DNA of 64,000 nucleotides from Paenarthrobacter ilicis (GCF_016907545.1 NZ_JAFBCD010000001.1:1674001-1738000), one strand, 5' to 3'. Shown: positions 9,897 to 19,441, counted from the first letter of the stretch. Made by a program: numbers and translations. The notes: generated from the sequence alone by a model not told the origin.

Positions 9897-10835
9897 GTGT
9901 TTGAACGGTTATCCGGTTCCCTCCTGGACCCCGAGTCGCTGTATGCCAGCAACATCGAGACCTTCCACAGCCCCGAGCTGCGGGGTCTGGACTTGGTCAT
10001 GGGCTTCACGGGTTTCGCCGACGCCGGACACGTGGTGCGGCAAATCAATGCCGAACTCCTGGACGGTCCCGACGTCGAGGTAGTGGCGATGTTCGACGCC
10101 GACCAACTCATGGACTACCGCTCCCGCAGGCCACACATCAGTTTCGTGGAGGACCACCTCCAGGACTACCAGGCACCGAAACTGGGCCTCTACAAATTGA
10201 CCGATGGCCTGGGCCAGCCCTTTCTGCTCCTGGCGGGTTTTGAGCCTGACCTGCAGTGGGAGCGCTTCTCCCGTGCCGTCGTCGGGATCGTGGAGAAGCT
10301 TGACGTCAATCTGGTGACGTGGATCCACTCCATCCCCATGCCCGTGCCCCACACCCGCCCCGTCGGCGTCACGGTGCATGGCACCCGTCCCGAGCTGATT
10401 GAGGGGATCTCCAGCTGGAAGCCCACCGTTGATGTCCCGGCAGCCATCGGCCACATCCTGGAGCTCAGGCTCACCGAAGCCGAGCGAAACGTGGCCGGTT
10501 ACGTCATCCACGTCCCGCACTACCTTGCCGAGGCGGAGTACCCACCCGCTGCGGTGGCCGGCCTGGAATACCTGGGGGCTGCGACCTCGTTGATGCTGCC
10601 CACCGACCGCCTCCGGGAAGCAGGGCGGGAAGTTGCCCGTCAGATTGCCGAGCAGATCGAGGCTTCGGAAGAAGTGCAGGCCGTGGTGTCCAATCTCGAA
10701 ACCCGGTATGACGAAAAGTCCGAGGGCGTGGTGCGTCGCTCCTTGCTGGCCGATGAGAATGACGAACTGCCCAACGCAGACGATCTGGGGGCCGCCGTTG
10801 AGGCCTACTTGGCGCGCAAGGATTCGCCGCAATAA
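9897..10835 (+). CDS. PAC2 family protein (proteasome-assembly-chaperone-2-like)
   Basis: 312 residues. The conserved PAC2 core is visible from the start: ELRGLDLVMGFTGFADAGHV, then VVAMFDADQLMDYRSRRP, with a later GISSWKPTVDVPAAIGHILE segment. In eukaryotes PAC2 helps to assemble the 20S proteasome. Bacterial and archaeal homologues share the fold, but their role is unproved; actinobacteria do have a 20S proteasome. GTG 9897 follows AAGGAA at about seven bases. The C-terminal third is acidic and likely helical. The next gene, an MFS transporter, appears to have its own leaderless promoter. Confidence 0.85.
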   Translation: MFERLSGSLLDPESLYASNIETFHSPELRGLDLVMGFTGFADAGHVVRQINAELLDGPDVEVVAMFDADQLMDYRSRRPHISFVEDHLQDYQAPKLGLYKLTDGLGQPFLLLAGFEPDLQWERFSRAVVGIVEKLDVNLVTWIHSIPMPVPHTRPVGVTVHGTRPELIEGISSWKPTVDVPAAIGHILELRLTEAERNVAGYVIHVPHYLAEAEYPPAAVAGLEYLGAATSLMLPTDRLREAGREVARQIAEQIEASEEVQAVVSNLETRYDEKSEGVVRRSLLADENDELPNADDLGAAVEAYLARKDSPQ

Positions 10836-10858
10836 ATCAGGTTTGTGCTGCGGGCGGG

Positions 10859-10864
10859 CATAAT
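10859..10864 (+). promoter_or_regulatory. Putative -10 box of a leaderless promoter
   Basis: CATAAT is followed by six bases and then the GTG at 10871. There is no Shine-Dalgarno. Transcription would begin at or next to the start codon. Confidence 0.5.
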
Positions 10865-10870
10865 TGTGGG

Positions 10871-12238
10871 GTGAATGCTCCCCGCGCCTGGCTTATTTGG
10901 ACGATATGTGTCTTCGCCTACCTGGTGGCTGTGGCGCAGAGAACCTCGTTCGGCGTAGCGGGGCTTGAGGCGACCGAGCGTTTTGACGCAAGCGCCGCAG
11001 CCATTTCCTTCTTCACCGTCCTGCAGCTCCTGGTGTACGCCGGCCTGCAGATCCCGGTGGGGGTCCTGGTAGACCGGTTCGGGTCCCGGGCCATGGTGGC
11101 AGGCGGCGCCGTGCTGATGGGACTTGGCCAGCTGCAGCTCGCGTACGCGGAAAGTATCCCTGGAGGCGTTTTGGGGCGTGTCCTGGTAGGTGCCGGAGAC
11201 GCCATGACATTCATCTCCGTGATCCGGCTGGTGCCCCTGTGGTTCGCTCCAGCCAAGGTGCCGCTGGTCACCCAACTGACGGGTATGAGCGGTCAGCTGG
11301 GCCAGCTCTTCAGTGTGGTGCCATTCGCCCTGCTGCTCCACTCCGCAGGATGGACCCCGGCTTTCCTGACCTTGGCGGCGATGTCCGTCCTGGCGGTGGT
11401 GTTGGTGCTGGTCCTGCTGAGGGACGCGCCCCCGGGGCATCCGCCCCGCGAGGCAGGGCAGGGCCTGCGGGCCACGGGAGTGTCCTTGTCCCGTGCGTGG
11501 AAACAACCGGGCACACGGCTGGGATTGTGGAGCCATTTCACTGTCCAATTCAGCGGAAACCTCTTCGCAATGACGTGGGGATATCCCTTTTTGTTGTCCG
11601 CGCAGGGGTTGGATGCCGGCACCGTTTCGGCGCTGATGGCACTTTTCGTGGGAACGGCGATCGTTGCCGGGCCCGGGTTCGGGCGGTTCGTCGCCAGGCA
11701 TCCCATGCGGCGCTCGGCGATGGTCCTCCTCATCACCCTGGCAACCGCGCTGGCCTGGGCTGCGGTGCTGATTCTTCCCGACAGGGCCCCGCTGTGGCTG
11801 CTGGTGATCCTGGTGGTGGTCCTTGCCGTCGGCGGCCCAGGTTCCATGATTGGCTTCGATTTCGCCAGGACCTTCAATCCCTCGCAGCGGATTGGAACGG
11901 CAACGGGGATCGTCAACGTGGGTGGCTTTATCGCTGCCCTGATCGCCATCTACCTGATCGGCTTGGTCCTTGACCTTCTCAACGCCAGTGGTTTCTCCGG
12001 TGGGGAACTGTACGGCCTCGCTTCCTTCCGGATTGCCTTGAGCGTCCAGTTTGTCCTTCTGGGTCTTGGCACGGTCCTTATCCTGATCACCCGGCGGAAG
12101 GTGCGGCGTCAGATGGCCGCCCAAGGCACCCATGTTCCACCGCTCATGGCCACTTTGGCCAAGCAGCGCAGGGAGCGGATGGAACGCCGGCGAACCGCGC
12201 GGTCAGGCGTCGCGGCCAGGAGAGATCCGCAGGAATAG
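10871..12238 (+). CDS. Major facilitator superfamily transporter
   Basis: 455 residues with about twelve hydrophobic helices and an MFS motif-A-like loop, GVLVDRFGSRAMVAGG, between helices 2 and 3. The C-terminal cytosolic tail is very basic (RRERMERRRTARSGVAARRD). An N-terminal phrase, VAQRTSFGVAGLEATERF, resembles bacterial MFS proteins of the nitrate/nitrite and hexuronate type, but the substrate cannot be read from sequence. GTG 10871 has no ribosome binding site but an ideally placed -10-like CATAAT. It lies 35 bases after PAC2 on the same strand. Confidence 0.85.
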   Translation: MNAPRAWLIWTICVFAYLVAVAQRTSFGVAGLEATERFDASAAAISFFTVLQLLVYAGLQIPVGVLVDRFGSRAMVAGGAVLMGLGQLQLAYAESIPGGVLGRVLVGAGDAMTFISVIRLVPLWFAPAKVPLVTQLTGMSGQLGQLFSVVPFALLLHSAGWTPAFLTLAAMSVLAVVLVLVLLRDAPPGHPPREAGQGLRATGVSLSRAWKQPGTRLGLWSHFTVQFSGNLFAMTWGYPFLLSAQGLDAGTVSALMALFVGTAIVAGPGFGRFVARHPMRRSAMVLLITLATALAWAAVLILPDRAPLWLLVILVVVLAVGGPGSMIGFDFARTFNPSQRIGTATGIVNVGGFIAALIAIYLIGLVLDLLNASGFSGGELYGLASFRIALSVQFVLLGLGTVLILITRRKVRRQMAAQGTHVPPLMATLAKQRRERMERRRTARSGVAARRDPQE

Positions 12239-12332
12239 TCACGTGCCCCTCGGGTGTCGGCAGACCCAGCACTTTTCCACATAGGCCGGATGGCCACTGT
12301 TTCGCCTGCAAGTGGTCACGCAGGCTGTAACC

Positions 12333-13622
12333 ATGACATCCAAGGAGACTCTCAGCATCCACCAGCCCGAAGACATCCTGGGCTACATTCCGCACATGCT
12401 TGGCTATTGGCCTGAAGACAGCCTGGTGGCGATCACCATGCAGGGAAAAGTCCTGGGAGCCACCCTGCGCACGGATTTGCCGTCCAACCATTCGCGCCGG
12501 AGCCACAAGGGATTCGCGGAACAGATCCGTAACTACTTGGTGGCGGACAAGGAAGCCGACGGTGTCGTGCTCGCGTTATACACAGACTCCGGCTGGGAGG
12601 ACGGCGGCGTTGTCCGCACCATGGTGCCCTTGCTGAGCGAGCTGCAGGACTGCCTTGACCGCGTGGATTTGACCGTCAAGGATGCCTGGCTGGTGGGTTC
12701 TGAATACTGGCGCAGCGCCTACTGCACGGATTCCGGCTGCTGTCCTGTGCCGGGTCATTCAGTGGATCGGATCAAACACAGCCGGCTGAGCGCAGAGATG
12801 GTCTACCGGGGGAGGAGCATTGGCCCGTCACCGCTTGCCAGCGCCGGAACGGCGTGGTGCAGGAACCCCGGCCCATTGGACGCCAAGGTTGCGGCGGCCC
12901 AGGCCAAGTACGCCGCTGAACTGCTGGATCATGGGCGGAGCGAGGGATGCCTGGACGCTGTCCTCGGAGTGTGGAAATTTGTCCTGACGGAACGCGGGCA
13001 ACGGAAACCTCTCAATGCCGCGGTGGCCGAGGACGCTGGGTTGATGGGCTTCCTGCGGGCTACCCTCACTGTGACGGCCTGGCGGGACGCGGTGGTGGTG
13101 ATGGCTGCTGCAGGGCATGGGTCCGCGAAGTCCGGTGCCACCGCGTTCGGCATGTTTATTGAGGACGACGGCGCGTGGTCCGGTTTCGACCCGGCGGACC
13201 TTGGCTTACCGGCACCGGCTCTGCTTCCCGCCGACGTGGACGCCGACGCAGATGGGAACGTGGCGGTGGCCGGTCCGGGCGTCAGTCCAGACGTTTACAC
13301 CTACGGTGATGTCTTGCTGGGCATGCGACCCGACAAACCGGACTGGGCATCCCTCAATGGACTTGCGGAAGTATTGACGAGCTTGTGCGTGGAGGACGAG
13401 GCGGGGGACGTGGCCGCAGCCTCCCTGACCCTCCGGGGATGGATTTCCTGGTGCAAGGGGAGCGGCTCCGTGGCACATGCGCAGTTGAGGCGCGCTGCTG
13501 TGGCTTCTCCCGGGTACCGGCTCGCAGAGTTGCTGGATGGAGTTCTTGGGCAGGGGATCATCTGCGAATGGGCCCTGCGTCCGGACTCCGCTTGGCGCGG
13601 GAATCGCGGAGTTCCGGCATAG
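12333..13622 (+). CDS. DUF4192 family protein
   Basis: 429 residues. The N-terminus SIHQPEDILGYIPHMLGYWPEDSLVAITM is the characteristic opening of DUF4192, an actinobacterial family of unknown function often found upstream of the principal sigma factor. The middle holds two cysteines in YCTDSGCCPVPGH, a possible metal or disulfide site. ATG 12333 is chosen. A GTG 21 bases earlier is possible, but no ribosome binding site favours it, and CAGGCT lies six bases before the ATG as in other leaderless genes here. No membrane segments are seen. The role is unknown. Confidence 0.82.
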   Translation: MTSKETLSIHQPEDILGYIPHMLGYWPEDSLVAITMQGKVLGATLRTDLPSNHSRRSHKGFAEQIRNYLVADKEADGVVLALYTDSGWEDGGVVRTMVPLLSELQDCLDRVDLTVKDAWLVGSEYWRSAYCTDSGCCPVPGHSVDRIKHSRLSAEMVYRGRSIGPSPLASAGTAWCRNPGPLDAKVAAAQAKYAAELLDHGRSEGCLDAVLGVWKFVLTERGQRKPLNAAVAEDAGLMGFLRATLTVTAWRDAVVVMAAAGHGSAKSGATAFGMFIEDDGAWSGFDPADLGLPAPALLPADVDADADGNVAVAGPGVSPDVYTYGDVLLGMRPDKPDWASLNGLAEVLTSLCVEDEAGDVAAASLTLRGWISWCKGSGSVAHAQLRRAAVASPGYRLAELLDGVLGQGIICEWALRPDSAWRGNRGVPA

Positions 13623-13787
13623 TCGCCCGGCAATTTCAGGCGTGGGTTTTCCAAAACCGTGAGACAATGGATGCCGAGACCCGGTTGGGTCCGCGTTCGA
13701 ATGCCTGACTTTTTCTGGAAACGGGAACATTTCAGTGCCGTTGCGAGTTCTACCAAAGGACTCTGCAAGCGGCGATCGCATTTGAAA

Positions 13788-13832
13788 TTGATCGCGGACT
13801 TGACAGGGTCATAGTGGTGTTGCCCGTATGGT
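13788..13832 (+). promoter_or_regulatory. Candidate rpoD promoter region
   Basis: TTGATC (13788-13793) and CATAGT (13810-13815) are separated by 16 bases. A separate TTGACA (13800-13805) with TATGGT (13827-13832) is spaced 21. Either could drive rpoD; start mapping is needed to choose. Confidence 0.3.
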
Positions 13833-13864
13833 GATTCCACAGACCGCCGCTAGAAAGGTTTTCT

Positions 13865-15175
13865 GTGACTCCGTCTTCCGTCGAGAAGGAACCCGCCGCC
13901 CAGGCCGTATTGACCGCTGAGGAAAAGAAAGCGGCGACATCGGCCAAGCGCGCTGCAACCCGTGCTGCCAACAAGGCATCAGAAGGTGACGCTGGCAAGC
14001 CGGCGCCGAAGAAGCGTGGACCCAAGCCCGGCGCCAAGGCCGCCGCTGAAGCCGCCAACGAGTCCTCAGGCGCCGACGCAGACGACGCCAATGCCGAGGA
14101 TGAAGATTTCGATCCAGCCGCGGCCGAAGAGGTCGAGGTAGCCGACGACGATGCCGAGGACGGTGCCGCCGCTCCCAAGAAGGCTGCTCCCTCGGGTACC
14201 GGGTTCGTCTACTCCGATGCGGACGATGACGACGCTCCGGTCCAGCAGGTCATGTCTGCCGGTGCTACCGCAGACCCCGTCAAGGACTACTTGAAGCAAA
14301 TCGGCAAGGTCGCCCTGCTGAATGCCGAGCAGGAGGTGGACCTCGCTCTCCGCATTGAGGCCGGCCTCTTTGCCGAGGAAAAGATCAACGCCGACGACGG
14401 TTCCATGGACCCAAAGCTGAAGCGTGAACTCGAATTCGTCATTCACGACGGCAAGCGCGCCAAGAACCACCTCCTCGAGGCCAACCTTCGCCTCGTGGTG
14501 TCCTTGGCCAAGCGCTACACCGGACGCGGCATGCTGTTCCTAGACCTGATCCAGGAAGGCAACCTCGGTCTCATCCGCGCTGTTGAGAAGTTCGATTACA
14601 CCAAGGGCTTCAAGTTCTCCACCTACGCAACGTGGTGGATCCGCCAGGCGATTACCCGCGCCATGGCTGACCAGGCACGAACCATCCGCATCCCCGTGCA
14701 CATGGTTGAAGTCATTAACAAGCTTGCCCGCGTGCAGCGCCAGATGCTTCAGGACCTGGGCCGCGAACCCACGCCCGAGGAACTCGCCCTTGAATTGGAC
14801 ATGACTCCTGAAAAGGTTGTTGAGGTCCAGAAGTACGGTCGCGAGCCCATCTCGCTGCACACACCCTTGGGCGAGGACGGCGACTCGGAGTTCGGCGACC
14901 TGATCGAGGACTCCGAAGCTGTTGTTCCGGCCGACGCCGTCAGCTTCACGCTCCTGCAGGAGCAGTTGCACTCGGTGCTGGACACCCTTTCCGAAAGGGA
15001 GGCCGGAGTCGTTGCCATGCGCTTTGGCCTGACCGATGGACAGCCCAAGACTTTAGACGAAATCGGCAAGGTCTACGGTGTCACGCGCGAGCGTATCCGG
15101 CAGATCGAATCCAAGACCATGTCCAAGCTGCGGCACCCGTCGCGGTCCCAGGTCCTCAGGGACTACTTGGACTAA
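13865..15175 (+). CDS. rpoD: Principal RNA polymerase sigma factor (SigA/HrdB, group 1)
   Basis: 436 residues. The N-terminal 130 residues are Lys/Ala-rich and then acidic and poorly conserved. Region 1.2 ([20 protein letters not shown]) follows near residue 138, region 2 with [16 protein letters not shown] near residue 255, region 3, and region 4.2 with [16 protein letters not shown] near residue 405. It directs core polymerase to housekeeping promoters. GTG 13865 has AAAGG six bases upstream. Its place before a zinc-ribbon protein and parE matches other actinobacteria. A strong terminator follows. Confidence 0.97.
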   Translation: MTPSSVEKEPAAQAVLTAEEKKAATSAKRAATRAANKASEGDAGKPAPKKRGPKPGAKAAAEAANESSGADADDANAEDEDFDPAAAEEVEVADDDAEDGAAAPKKAAPSGTGFVYSDADDDDAPVQQVMSAGATADPVKDYLKQIGKVALLNAEQEVDLALRIEAGLFAEEKINADDGSMDPKLKRELEFVIHDGKRAKNHLLEANLRLVVSLAKRYTGRGMLFLDLIQEGNLGLIRAVEKFDYTKGFKFSTYATWWIRQAITRAMADQARTIRIPVHMVEVINKLARVQRQMLQDLGREPTPEELALELDMTPEKVVEVQKYGREPISLHTPLGEDGDSEFGDLIEDSEAVVPADAVSFTLLQEQLHSVLDTLSEREAGVVAMRFGLTDGQPKTLDEIGKVYGVTRERIRQIESKTMSKLRHPSRSQVLRDYLD

Positions 15176-15191
15176 AAAGTACTGCACCCGT

Positions 15192-15226
15192 GAAAAGGCA
15201 GTCCACCATCAGGTGGGCTGCCTTTT
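15192..15226 (+). terminator. Intrinsic terminator of rpoD
   Basis: The stem GAAAAGGCAGTCCACC pairs with GGTGGGCTGCCTTTTC (one wobble) around a short loop, 16 bases after the rpoD stop, and ends in TTTTC. Confidence 0.85.
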
Positions 15227-15278
15227 CAGTGGGGTATCGCCGTGATCTGTGTGGCCGCAAAAGCTGCCGCAAAAGCAA

Positions 15279-15307
15279 CAAGGCCCCTCCCGGAGGGAGG
15301 AGCCTTG
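15279..15307 (-). terminator. Terminator of the small zinc-ribbon gene
   Basis: CAAGGCCCCTCCC pairs with GGGAGGAGCCTTG (one wobble) across a 3-nt loop. On the minus strand it is followed by TTGCTTTTG. It begins 40 bases past the stop at 15347. Confidence 0.75.
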
Positions 15308-15346
15308 TCCGCTTCTTATGCGCCGGATATCCGGCGTGCCCTGTCC

Positions 15347-15568
15347 TTAGTCGACGGGGACGGGAGCCTTCTCGTTGAGGCGCTCGGTCTCATCGTGCCA
15401 GTCTGAAGTCATCGGCCTAAGCGTGGCTTCAACTGCACGTGCGTGGTGGCCACAGAAGAGCAGCTCACCACCGGAGGACTCGAGTACAACGCGGACGTAT
15501 GCCTGGGCTCCGCAACGATCGCACCGGTCAGCTGCGCTCAGCGTGCGGTCTGCAACTGCTGTTGTCAT
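15347..15568 (-). CDS. Small zinc-ribbon-like protein (DUF7455 type)
   Basis: 73 residues. CDRCGAQAYVRV and LLFCGHHA give a CxxC ... CxxH arrangement that probably binds zinc. The C-terminal tail is acidic and short. ATG 15568 has an ideal AAGGAGG five bases upstream; longer upstream extensions lack one. Homologues occupy the same place next to the principal sigma factor gene across actinobacteria. A role near transcription is possible, but only by association. It converges on rpoD, with separate terminators for each gene. Confidence 0.82.
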   Translation of the reverse strand: MTTAVADRTLSAADRCDRCGAQAYVRVVLESSGGELLFCGHHARAVEATLRPMTSDWHDETERLNEKAPVPVD

Positions 15569-15821
15569 GTCGGCCTCCTTAGTAGTTCTGTACATCCATA
15601 TAACCAGCATTCGACGCAGATCCATGGCAAGGATGGGTCACTTTCGCTGTCCGCGTATCACATGTACGTAACGTGGCCGCCCACGTCGGGGGTCAAGGGA
15701 GTGGCAACCCTTGGCTGTCGGTAGCCCCGGCTAACCTAGTAGAGGCAGAAGTTTGCCGATGCACTATGCCCAGCATGCCTGGGAACACCATGAGCCATAC
15801 CTTGAAGGAGCACACCCCCAC

Positions 15822-17930
15822 GTGGCACCGAGTTCTGAATACAACGCCCGGCACTTGTCCGTTCTGGAGGGCCTTGAGGCCGTTCGCAAGCGGCCCGGCA
15901 TGTACATCGGTTCCACCGACTCCCGTGGCCTCATGCACTGCCTCTGGGAAATCATCGACAACTCGGTCGATGAGGCCCTGGCCGGCTTTGGCCACGACAT
16001 CAAAGTGATCCTCCATGCTGACAACTCGGTGGAAATCCATGATGACGGGCGCGGCATCCCGGTGGACGTTGAGCCCAAAACCGGCCTGTCCGGCGTCGAG
16101 GTTGTGTTCACCAAGCTCCACGCCGGCGGTAAGTTCGGGGGCGGCTCCTATACCGCTTCCGGTGGCCTGCACGGCGTGGGCGCATCCGTGGTCAACGCTT
16201 TGTCGAGCCGGCTGGACGTCCAAGTGGACCGGGGAAGCAAGACCTACCAGATGTCCTTCCGCCGCGGAGAACCCGGCCGCTTTGTGGATGCAGGCTCCAA
16301 GCCCACACCCAACGCTACCTTTGAGCCGTTTGTTGAAAAATCCGTTCTGGATGTGGTCGGGAAGGCAAAACGCGGCGTCACAGGCACGCGCGTGCGCTAC
16401 TGGGCCGACCGCCAGATCTTCACTCCTGACGCACGCTTCTCCTATGACGATCTGGTGGCGAGGGCGCGGCAGACGTCGTTCCTGGTGCCCGGCCTGAAGA
16501 TTACCGTCCGTGATGAACGGAAGCTGGCCGGGACGCCCGGTGAAGCAGGCATGCATGAGGAAGTGTTCCACCACGACGGCGGCATCTCGGAGTTCGTCGA
16601 GTTCCTGGCCGCGGACTCGGGCGTGACGGACGTGTGGCGCCTCCACGGCTCGGGCAAGTTCAAGGAAACAGTGCCCGTACTGGATGAGAACGGGCACAGC
16701 CAGATCGCTGAGGTGGAGCGCGATTGCGAGGTAGACATTGCCCTGCGCTGGGGTATCGGCTACGAAACCACCATGCGAAGCTTCGTCAACATCATTGCCA
16801 CGCCCAAGGGCGGAACCCACCAGTCCGGTTTTGAAGCGGCCCTCCTGAAGACCTTCCGCAAGGCCGTGGAAACGAACGCCCGCAAGCTGAAAGCGGGCAA
16901 TGACAAAATCGAAAAGGACGATATCCTCGCCGGGCTCACGGCCGTGCTGACCGTCCGCTTGGCAGAGCCGCAGTTCGAGGGCCAGACCAAGGAAATCCTG
17001 GGCACGTCAGCGGTACGGGCCATCGTGGCCAAAGTTGTGGAGAAAGAGATCACAACGCGGTTGAATTCCGCCAACCGGAATGACAAAGCCCAGTCCGCAC
17101 TCCTGCTGGAAAAAATGGTCAGCGAGATGAAGTCCCGGATCTCGGCCCGTGTCCACAAGGAAACCCAGCGCCGCAAAAACGCCCTGGAAACCTCGTCGAT
17201 GCCTACCAAACTGGCCGATTGCCGAACGGATGATGTAGCGCGGTCCGAGCTTTTCATCGTGGAGGGTGACTCCGCACTGGGCACGGCCAAGCTTGCGCGA
17301 TCGTCCGACTTCCAGGCGCTGCTGCCCATCCGGGGAAAAATCCTGAATGTCCAGAAGGCGTCGGTCGGGGACATGCTCTCCAACGCCGAGTGTGCGGCCC
17401 TCATCCAGGTGGTGGGGGCAGGCTCGGGGCGAAGCTTCGACATCGAAGCCGCACGGTACGGCAAAGTCATCCTCATGACGGACGCGGATGTGGACGGCGC
17501 CCACATCCGGACCCTCCTGCTGACCCTGTTCTTCCGCTACATGCGCCCCATGGTGGAGGCAGGGCGCGTTTTCGCAGCCGTTCCGCCCCTGCACCGGGTT
17601 GAAGTCATCAATCCCGGCCAGAAAGCCAACGAGATGATCTACACCTACTCGGAGGCCGAGCTTCACGTCCTCCTGGCCAACCTGGCCAAGGAGGGTAAGC
17701 GCTACAAGGAGCCCATCCAGCGCTACAAGGGCCTGGGCGAGATGGATGCCCAGCAGCTTGCCGAAACCACCATGGATCCCCGACACCGAACGCTGCGGAA
17801 AGTGGGCATTGACAGTGCTCAACGCGCGGAGGAAGTGTTCGATCTGTTGATGGGTTCGGATGTGGCACCGCGCAAGGAGTTCATCATCGCCGGGGCCGCG
17901 ACCCTGGACCGGGAACGCATCGACGCCTGA
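15822..17930 (+). CDS. parE: DNA topoisomerase IV subunit B
   Basis: 702 residues from GTG 15822. The GHKL ATPase motifs are DNSVDEALAG, DDGRGIPV and GGLHGVGASVVNALS. The Toprim motifs are EGDSALGTAK and DADVDGAHIRTLLL. The tail YKGLGEMDAQQLAETTMDP is typical of GyrB/ParE. With ParC it decatenates replicated chromosomes. The locus (next to sigA, away from oriC, with parC nearby) favours ParE over GyrB. GTG 15822 has AAGGAG 11 bases upstream. A TTG at 15753 and an ATG at 15759 would add 21-23 residues that do not look like the family. The promoter is probably around TAACCT at 15732. Confidence 0.9.
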   Translation: MAPSSEYNARHLSVLEGLEAVRKRPGMYIGSTDSRGLMHCLWEIIDNSVDEALAGFGHDIKVILHADNSVEIHDDGRGIPVDVEPKTGLSGVEVVFTKLHAGGKFGGGSYTASGGLHGVGASVVNALSSRLDVQVDRGSKTYQMSFRRGEPGRFVDAGSKPTPNATFEPFVEKSVLDVVGKAKRGVTGTRVRYWADRQIFTPDARFSYDDLVARARQTSFLVPGLKITVRDERKLAGTPGEAGMHEEVFHHDGGISEFVEFLAADSGVTDVWRLHGSGKFKETVPVLDENGHSQIAEVERDCEVDIALRWGIGYETTMRSFVNIIATPKGGTHQSGFEAALLKTFRKAVETNARKLKAGNDKIEKDDILAGLTAVLTVRLAEPQFEGQTKEILGTSAVRAIVAKVVEKEITTRLNSANRNDKAQSALLLEKMVSEMKSRISARVHKETQRRKNALETSSMPTKLADCRTDDVARSELFIVEGDSALGTAKLARSSDFQALLPIRGKILNVQKASVGDMLSNAECAALIQVVGAGSGRSFDIEAARYGKVILMTDADVDGAHIRTLLLTLFFRYMRPMVEAGRVFAAVPPLHRVEVINPGQKANEMIYTYSEAELHVLLANLAKEGKRYKEPIQRYKGLGEMDAQQLAETTMDPRHRTLRKVGIDSAQRAEEVFDLLMGSDVAPRKEFIIAGAATLDRERIDA

Positions 17931-17946
17931 TGTCCCACGAACTGCC

Positions 17947-18933
17947 TTAGCCCAGTAGCCCCGGAACAATCAGCAAAGCCGTGGGAACGGCCAGCAGCAG
18001 CGCTGAGGCCACCAGGACGGTGATACGCAGGGCCTTGGTCAGGGGCGGGCGGGGCGACAGCAAGCGGCTGACGCGTGAGGCGGTGGTCCGCGGCGAGTCG
18101 GCACCGCCAGTGGCGCTCACGGAGTTGCCCTCCACCACTGCGCCGCCGGCATTGAGCGTGTTCGCTCCGGCTGCGGGCTGGCTTGTCCCGCTGGACACAA
18201 TGGCAATCGCCTTGATGAGCGTCCCCTTGCTTTCCGTCCGCAGGGCCACATCATCGGCAAGCATCTCGATCAACGAGTTGACGGCTGTCTGGGCCAGGCG
18301 GGTGGTGGGAAACCAGGGCAGTGCTTGGCGCCACGCGGCAAAGGCCCACAGGAGAAGATCGTGCCGCTGGGAAAGGTGGGCATTTTCGTGGATCAGCACG
18401 GCCCTGAGCTCTGCCGGTTCCAAAGCGGCCATGAGTCCGTCGGAGAGAACGGTCACGGATCGGGCGCCACCGGGGAGGCAGTAGGCCACCGGAGAGTCAT
18501 GGTTGATGACAACGGTTCCCGGGCCGTCGTCGGACGGGGAGGCCAGGAGGGCCAGCAGTTCGCGGTGCCTCCGGCGCTGGCGTTCAATTTTGTAATACGT
18601 CAGCAGCAGGGTGAAGACCAGGTGTGCGGTGAGGAGCGCAGCAGCCGACAGGGCGAAGAGGTGCCAGAAGCCCAGCGCGGTGGTGGGTTCGTTGTTGAAG
18701 ACCATCCCGCCCAGGCTTCTGAGGCCGGCCAGGAGATTGTCACCAATGGGTTCCAAGCCATAGACCAGCATGGCGCCGATCATGGAGAGGCCACCCGCAA
18801 GTGCGATCGCCTGCCAGAGGACCATGGCGGTAAAGGGAGACCGGGCAGGCCATTGCGCGCGCGACAGCAGCACAGGCACAGGCCACGCCAGAATGATTGC
18901 CAGGACCGCAAGCAGGTATGAGGTCCAGAACAT
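17947..18933 (-). CDS. M56 (BlaR1/MecR1-like) membrane metallopeptidase
   Basis: 328 residues. Hydrophobic segments lie near residues 3-23, 36-60, 92-113 and 300-325. The zincin motif is IHENAHLSQRHD (H182, E183, H186). A downstream Glu in IEMLADDVAL is the probable third zinc ligand. In BlaR1/MecR1 this domain cleaves the partner repressor after signal sensing. BlaR1 has a C-terminal penicillin-binding sensor of about 250 residues; that domain is absent here, so the signal is not beta-lactam binding to this protein. It lies five bases after the BlaI-type gene and is surely co-transcribed with it. Confidence 0.9.
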   Translation of the reverse strand: MFWTSYLLAVLAIILAWPVPVLLSRAQWPARSPFTAMVLWQAIALAGGLSMIGAMLVYGLEPIGDNLLAGLRSLGGMVFNNEPTTALGFWHLFALSAAALLTAHLVFTLLLTYYKIERQRRRHRELLALLASPSDDGPGTVVINHDSPVAYCLPGGARSVTVLSDGLMAALEPAELRAVLIHENAHLSQRHDLLLWAFAAWRQALPWFPTTRLAQTAVNSLIEMLADDVALRTESKGTLIKAIAIVSSGTSQPAAGANTLNAGGAVVEGNSVSATGGADSPRTTASRVSRLLSPRPPLTKALRITVLVASALLLAVPTALLIVPGLLG

Positions 18934-18938
18934 AGTGG

Positions 18939-19325
18939 CTAATTGTAGCCGAGCAGCTTGCGCAGGGTAGCGGCTTCGCTTTCAGTGACAGAGCCGATGA
19001 ACCGGGCCAAAACGGCCTCGCGGTCCGGGGCTGAGCCCAGGACTTCATGCATGAGCTCGGCGGTGTGGTCCGCCCGGCTTGAGACGGCCTGGTAACGGTG
19101 CGGGCGGGTGCCGCGCTCACGTTCAACGAGCCCCTTCTTTTCCAGCCGGGACAACACGGTAAGGACGGTGGTTACTGCCAGGTCCTTGCCCTGATGGCCG
19201 GCCGTGCCGTCGCCGGCCGCTGAATCCTGCGCCAGAAGATCGCGCAGGGTGTTGGCAGTTGCTGCTTCGTGGCCCGCCCAGAGCAGATCCATGACTGCCC
19301 GCTCGAGTTCCCCAAGACTTGCCAT
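18939..19325 (-). CDS. BlaI/MecI/CopY family transcriptional repressor
   Basis: 128 residues. The N-terminal winged helix-turn-helix begins SLGELERAVMDLLW and continues through TTVLTVLSRLEKKGLVERERG. The C-terminal helices (SRADHTAELMHEV ...) match the dimerisation part. An extra Gly/Ala-rich insert (about residues 38-52) sits in the DNA-binding domain. Members repress by binding palindromes and are inactivated by M56-dependent cleavage. ATG 19325 is chosen at the family N-terminus. Three TTCTAC-N5-GTAGAA palindromes lie in the shared region with cydA, the likely operators. No beta-lactamase or penicillin-binding gene is nearby. Confidence 0.9.
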   Translation of the reverse strand: MASLGELERAVMDLLWAGHEAATANTLRDLLAQDSAAGDGTAGHQGKDLAVTTVLTVLSRLEKKGLVERERGTRPHRYQAVSSRADHTAELMHEVLGSAPDREAVLARFIGSVTESEAATLRKLLGYN

Positions 19326-19424
19326 CAGTACATCCCTACCTTCCGCATCCCAACAACAGCACTTCTGCTGCCCGGTGCGACGATCCAACATTCATTCACT
19401 AATTTACCGCTTTCCAGCTCTTCA

Positions 19425-19441
19425 TTCTACGTCAGGTAGAA
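19425..19441. promoter_or_regulatory. Putative BlaI operator 1
   Basis: TTCTAC-GTCAG-GTAGAA, a perfect 6-bp dyad with a 5-bp centre. It overlaps a minus-strand TAGAAT that could be the -10 box of the blaI promoter, so it fits autorepression. Confidence 0.7.

Noticed and set aside
12312..12332. GTG 12312 as the DUF4192 start
   Set aside because: No ribosome site or -10 supports it. ATG 12333 has the six-base -10 layout seen elsewhere and begins close to the conserved domain.
15753..15821. An N-terminal extension of ParE from TTG 15753 or ATG 15759
   Set aside because: The extra 21-23 residues are His/Pro-rich and unlike the family. GTG 15822 begins next to the conserved RHLSVLEGLEAVRKRPGMYIG region's usual lead and has AAGGAG upstream.
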